A stretch of DNA of 8,808 nt from positions 1 to 8,808 of the forward strand of contig JAEXTI010000191.1 of the NCBI GenBank assembly GCA_023406965.1. Reading direction: 5' to 3'. The notes under the pieces were generated by a model. The model made no database searches and was not told the DNA's origin. It worked only from the letters and a program-made list of their open reading frames with translations. Origin of the DNA: Chloroflexota bacterium. Lineage in GTDB: Bacteria > Chloroflexota > Anaerolineae > Anaerolineales > Anaerolineaceae. Positions 5,513 to 8,808 of this stretch are shown piece after piece (the stretch's first letter is position 1; every line of letters starts with the position of its first letter). Made by a program: the position numbers and the translations under genes.

Positions 5513-7570
5513 TTAACGCACCGTGAATCGATATGAACCGGGTTGATTGGTATACCGCGCCGTCCCGCTCACCACCAACACCACCTCACGTACATCGCCG
5601 CCTATCTCAAAGTCAACCTGCCCGCGCTGCAAATCATCCAGCGTAACAGGCTCGACCGTGGTCTCATCGCCAAACTTCACCAGGGTGGCAATGAACGTCT
5701 GCGGCAAGTGGTTGGTCACGCGCACAAAACCTTCAGAAACCCAACCGCCGTCATCCGTCTCAAAATCGCTCTGGTAATTGATCGCCGGGATGCTGATATC
5801 ATCCAGCAAGAATCCCTGCCCGTTCACCGCTGCGTCGGTAATGTACTCAAAACTCAAAAGGACTTTCTCCCCTGCATAATCGGAAAGATCCACTTCTTCC
5901 AGGATGTACACAGGCGTTGTTCCGTTGTAACCCCAGCCGTAGCTATTCCCACTGGGGTCTTCATCCGTACTAGATGGAGTCTGGATGATTTCCCAGGTCT
6001 CTCCACCGTCGGTCGAAGCGGTCAGGTAGACGTAGTCATACCCTTCTTCGATGTCGTACCAGGTGCGGTAAGAAAGGGTAATGTCGCCGCTGGCCTGGGT
6101 GAGGTCAAATTCCTGCCGCAAGGTCATGTGGGATTCGTCGCCCTTATTCGACCAGAAGGCATACTCGCCCGAGTAGGCATCCACCGGCAGTACCCCCACC
6201 TCAGTCGAACCGGTGAATTCCAGTGTGTAAGATCCATCGCAGGTGAAGGAAATGTAATCCGTGCCGTATTGATTCACCGTGCGCATCTGCGCTTCCACCG
6301 GGCACACCGGGTAGTCCTCGATAGCGTAAGCCGTGGGAGCACCCGGATAGTTCGAGTAGTAATAGCGCCCATCGGCCACGCTTTCGTCACCCAGGTAGTT
6401 GGCAACCGTCCAATCACGGAAGACATCGTCCGCGCCAACCGGCTCTCCGGTTGATTCGTCCACAACGCTCATCTCACCCAGCACCAGGTCAATGCTTTCC
6501 ATCCCGTTCTCGTCATGCTTCACCAGCAACTGGGTGGCATCGTCGCCAAACCGATCCAGGAAATAAGTGAAGAACAGGTAGGAAGCCCCATAGTGCGGCG
6601 TCGAATCCTCAAAATCAGGCCAGGTGTTCAATTGCAAATCCGGGTCGCTCATGAACAGGTAATCAAACCCGCCGGCGTCATATCCGTTCAACAACTCCGA
6701 CAGCATCGAGAAGCCCTCATTCACCCAGCCTTCTTCATTGCGGTCATTGGCAAAGTGGATCATGTGCTGGAACTCGTGAGCCATTGTGCCGTAGATGTAA
6801 TCCTCGCCCAGGTCCACGTTGTCGGCGCTGAGGAAGAACATTTCATGTCCGTTGGAGAATTCCACCGCGGCAGGAGGGAACGAATCATTGGAAGAGAAGT
6901 ACCCCGCCACGCTGCTGCCCAAGCCGGTCGCATACAGCACATACAGATGCGGGTCGCTGTCAATTCCCGGCGACCATTCTGAGCCAAAGAACTTGCGGTT
7001 GGTAGGCACTATTTCTTCGTCAAAGGTTTCAGCCAACTGCTTCAGGTCGCTGTTACTATAACGAACGCTGTCTTCGATCCAGAAATAGATGTTGTCGCCA
7101 ACATAGCGCAGCGTCGCGTCAATCTCAAAATTCTCGTCCGTGTCCAAATCGGTAGCCCAGAACGTCTCGGTGTCACCCACCTTCAATGGCGCGGAGGGCG
7201 GCGGCAACGTGGGTTCAATGTTGACTTTTCCCTCAAACCGTTCCGCCAATTCGATCAAGTCGTTTTCCGGCACCAGATTCTCTTCCAAAGTCTTCAGCGT
7301 TTCTAAAGCATTGTTAGATGAAGGCTCTACCGCCAACGTCGGAACCGGCCCACTGTCCGGCGTAGGCGTCTCTTCGGGATCGGGGAAAGGAAGCAGGGTG
7401 GGTACGTTCGGCAGGCCGAAAGGGTCATCCGTTGGAAAAGGCACCAGCGTTGACTGTGAGACTCGATAGATGATCAGGCCCGCGCCTCCTATGCACAAAA
7501 CCGAGAGGCACAAACAAAACACCACAATAATCGCAACAACTGCGATGATCCACTTCGTAGATTTTTCCAC
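5513..7570 (-). CDS. Membrane-anchored M30 (hyicolysin)-like zinc metallopeptidase with InhA-like C-terminal module
   Basis: 685 residues, predicted extracellular. Residues 7-36 are a single hydrophobic segment after MEKSTK, a signal peptide or signal anchor. Residues 40-85 are a Pro/Thr/Asp-rich stalk (PFPTDDPFG, ETPTPDSGP). The catalytic domain covers about 130-410: the zinc-binding HEFQH is at 265-269 (H265, E266, H269), followed by GWVNEGFSMLSE at 281-292, where E285 is the likely third ligand. This HEFQHMI...NEG layout is that of peptidase family M30. From about 440 a beta-rich region resembles the MAM-like/VEG module of immune inhibitor A peptidases (TASTDGGETWEIIQTP, VDLSDYAGEKVLLSFEY, QGFLLDDISIP at about 605-620). 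A final beta domain follows to the end. The substrate is unknown. The start is GTG. It follows the O-antigen-ligase-like gene by 21 bp and is probably cotranscribed with it. Confidence 0.9.
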   Translation of the reverse strand: MEKSTKWIIAVVAIIVVFCLCLSVLCIGGAGLIIYRVSQSTLVPFPTDDPFGLPNVPTLLPFPDPEETPTPDSGPVPTLAVEPSSNNALETLKTLEENLVPENDLIELAERFEGKVNIEPTLPPPSAPLKVGDTETFWATDLDTDENFEIDATLRYVGDNIYFWIEDSVRYSNSDLKQLAETFDEEIVPTNRKFFGSEWSPGIDSDPHLYVLYATGLGSSVAGYFSSNDSFPPAAVEFSNGHEMFFLSADNVDLGEDYIYGTMAHEFQHMIHFANDRNEEGWVNEGFSMLSELLNGYDAGGFDYLFMSDPDLQLNTWPDFEDSTPHYGASYLFFTYFLDRFGDDATQLLVKHDENGMESIDLVLGEMSVVDESTGEPVGADDVFRDWTVANYLGDESVADGRYYYSNYPGAPTAYAIEDYPVCPVEAQMRTVNQYGTDYISFTCDGSYTLEFTGSTEVGVLPVDAYSGEYAFWSNKGDESHMTLRQEFDLTQASGDITLSYRTWYDIEEGYDYVYLTASTDGGETWEIIQTPSSTDEDPSGNSYGWGYNGTTPVYILEEVDLSDYAGEKVLLSFEYITDAAVNGQGFLLDDISIPAINYQSDFETDDGGWVSEGFVRVTNHLPQTFIATLVKFGDETTVEPVTLDDLQRGQVDFEIGGDVREVVLVVSGTARYTNQPGSYRFTVR

Positions 7571-7576
7571 CCAGCA

Positions 7577-7581
7577 CCTCC
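7577..7581 (-). promoter_or_regulatory. Ribosome-binding site fixing the peptidase GTG start
   Basis: GGAGG on the minus strand lies 6 bases before GTG at 7570-7568, an ideal spacing. No in-frame ATG precedes the hydrophobic segment, so GTG is the best start. Confidence 0.85.
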
Positions 7582-7591
7582 AAAAAATCGA

Positions 7592-8808
7592 TTACTCTCG
7601 AACTTCCGAACTCGAATGAGTGGTAAGTTCGATTGGAATTAACATGGCTCGATTATACCAGCCTGTCCAGGCTGTGGTCACCAATCCAAACATCATCCAC
7701 CAATAGGGCAGCGCGTATGTATCCAGGCTGAACCCCTCCACCAGCAGCGCGGCCAGTGCCAGCACGCCCGCCAATCCCACCCATCTTCCCAGAGCGTCGC
7801 TGTGCCTGAAGAGCTGCCTGGCCGAATATCCAATCAATGCCAACCAACTCACGAACATCGCAAACCCCACCAGTCCGGTCTCCGCCAGGATGCGCACCCA
7901 CAAGTTCTTCGGATTCGGCACCGAGTCCCATTCATAAAAAATGGTTCGCACCTCATCTAGCCCCCAGGCGTAAGCATTCAGTGTCTGGGGAAAGAACAAC
8001 CCCGAATTATTTGGGCCAACACCCATGACTGGGTACTGCTCGAACACCTCCCAACCCGCTTCCCAATAAACCAAACGTTCGGCGAACAACAACTGGTTGG
8101 CATACTTGGCCAGCGAGCCATCTCGCAGGGCTTGCAAATCAAACAAACGCACCATGCGGTGGTCGAAACGGCTCATGCCCCAGCCAATGCCCAGCAACAC
8201 CCCCGCTAGCATCACCACCAACAGTACATACATACCAAACGTTGAAAGCCCGCGTGCCCCGGCTGAAGCGTAACGCGCGCCCAGCAAACGCGGTTGAATA
8301 TGCTCCCAGCGTTTTTGCAACCATATCAGAGCCAGCGCCCCAATCATGAGCACCGCTGAAATAAGCCCAATTCGGGATTTGGATAGAAACAAGGTCACCA
8401 AGCCCACCACCGCCAGCACCCGCTCCAGCGTCAGCGGACCCCAACGAAAACGATGGGCTGTTTGGCCGGTGTAAGCGGCCGAAAGCCAGATGGGCAAATA
8501 CAGAACATTCAGTTGATGTGCCAGCCAGGAAGGCTCGAAGGCTACGCCGGTCACGCGCCAATGGTGCAGCCGGCTCGTCGAGATATACTGGTGAACGGAC
8601 CATATCCAATCTGGAAACGTACCTTCGTGCTTGTCCATGAATCCAAACTGCACCACGCTCCATACCAATGGCAACACCCCCGACCAGTTCACCCAACGCA
8701 GTGTGAAGCGCAAGCGCTGCTCGTCTTTCACCCAGGCAACAGTGACAAAATAAAAACTCAATCCAATGAGCAGGGTGACAATGCCTTCCAGCCCCCGCTC
8801 CCAAACAG
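7592..8808 (-). CDS. O-antigen ligase / polymerase (Wzy/WaaL-type) family membrane protein, 5' end outside window
   Basis: The frame stays open to the window edge: 15 more codons (WERGLEGIVTLLIG) upstream of the TTG at 8761 complete a membrane helix, so the gene is cut by the edge and the TTG is not the start. About 404 residues are visible with roughly nine hydrophobic helices. A large hydrophilic loop of about 80 residues lies between the helix ending GIGWGMSRF and the one starting LVGFAMFVSW, as expected for the periplasmic/extracytoplasmic loop of this family. Family motifs are SKSRIGLISA, GVGPNNSGLFF (about 7993-8024) and PKNLWVRILAETGLVG (about 7865-7915). Members join or polymerise lipid-linked glycans; the acceptor cannot be read from sequence. 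The usual His before the N-LW motif is replaced by P-K here. The C-terminal tail is short and hydrophilic, and the next gene is the surface peptidase. Confidence 0.85.
   Translation of the reverse strand, partial: VWERGLEGIVTLLIGLSFYFVTVAWVKDEQRLRFTLRWVNWSGVLPLVWSVVQFGFMDKHEGTFPDWIWSVHQYISTSRLHHWRVTGVAFEPSWLAHQLNVLYLPIWLSAAYTGQTAHRFRWGPLTLERVLAVVGLVTLFLSKSRIGLISAVLMIGALALIWLQKRWEHIQPRLLGARYASAGARGLSTFGMYVLLVVMLAGVLLGIGWGMSRFDHRMVRLFDLQALRDGSLAKYANQLLFAERLVYWEAGWEVFEQYPVMGVGPNNSGLFFPQTLNAYAWGLDEVRTIFYEWDSVPNPKNLWVRILAETGLVGFAMFVSWLALIGYSARQLFRHSDALGRWVGLAGVLALAALLVEGFSLDTYALPYWWMMFGLVTTAWTGWYNRAMLIPIELTTHSSSEVRE

Noticed and set aside
5543..6454. Long open frame of about 300 codons on the plus strand
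   Set aside because: It is entirely antisense to the M30-like peptidase, whose motifs are clear, and its product has no recognisable domain or ribosome-binding site. It is a consequence of codon bias.

Overview
The window is a moderately GC-rich, densely coding bacterial stretch with eight protein genes I can name or place in a family, one small unannotated-looking ORF, and two strong bidirectional terminators. I see no mobile elements, CRISPR arrays, tRNA or rRNA. The mix suggests Chloroflexota, probably Anaerolineae: a lamin-tail-domain membrane protein, a membrane-anchored metallopeptidase with a Pro/Thr-rich stalk and an InhA-like C-terminal module, a HerA-type ATPase C-terminus with a long coiled coil, and two start codons that look leaderless. 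This lineage call is an inference from gene content, not from a marker gene.

Layout. Bases 1-687 (+) hold the 3' end of a coiled-coil protein cut by the window edge. A perfect 19-bp bidirectional terminator (709-758) separates it from a convergent minus-strand operon. Read 5' to 3' on the minus strand, that operon runs: lamin-tail membrane protein (4707-4168), a 48-residue small ORF (4168-4022, overlapping ATGA), dnaX (4019-2352), ybaB/ebfC (2292-1948), recR (1947-1342) and a nitroreductase (1341-760). Three of these junctions are overlapping or directly abutting. The core dnaX-ybaB-recR is the classical replication/recombination-repair cluster: clamp-loader subunit, nucleoid-associated protein and recombination mediator. 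The nitroreductase and the lamin-tail protein are lineage-specific additions.

The operon is divergent from a NYN/YacP-like ribonuclease gene (4742-5218, +). Only 34 bp separate the two start codons. Neither start has a Shine-Dalgarno sequence, and each is preceded by a -10-like hexamer ending exactly 6 nt before the ATG, so both are probably leaderless and share one promoter zone.

Bases 5219-5512 are non-coding. They contain an AT-rich segment, a chain of GGTG/CACC inverted repeats, a 14-bp perfect hairpin with an oligo-C loop, and a second bidirectional terminator. A small RNA here is possible but unproven.

Bases 5513-8808 (-) hold a two-gene unit: an O-antigen-ligase-type polytopic membrane protein (its 5' end lies beyond the window) followed after 21 bp by a GTG-initiated, membrane-anchored M30 (hyicolysin)-like zinc metallopeptidase. 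Both point to envelope or surface functions. I found no clear, complete, novel multi-gene system. The most interesting items are the small ORF wedged into the dnaX operon, the paired leaderless promoters and the structured intergenic region.
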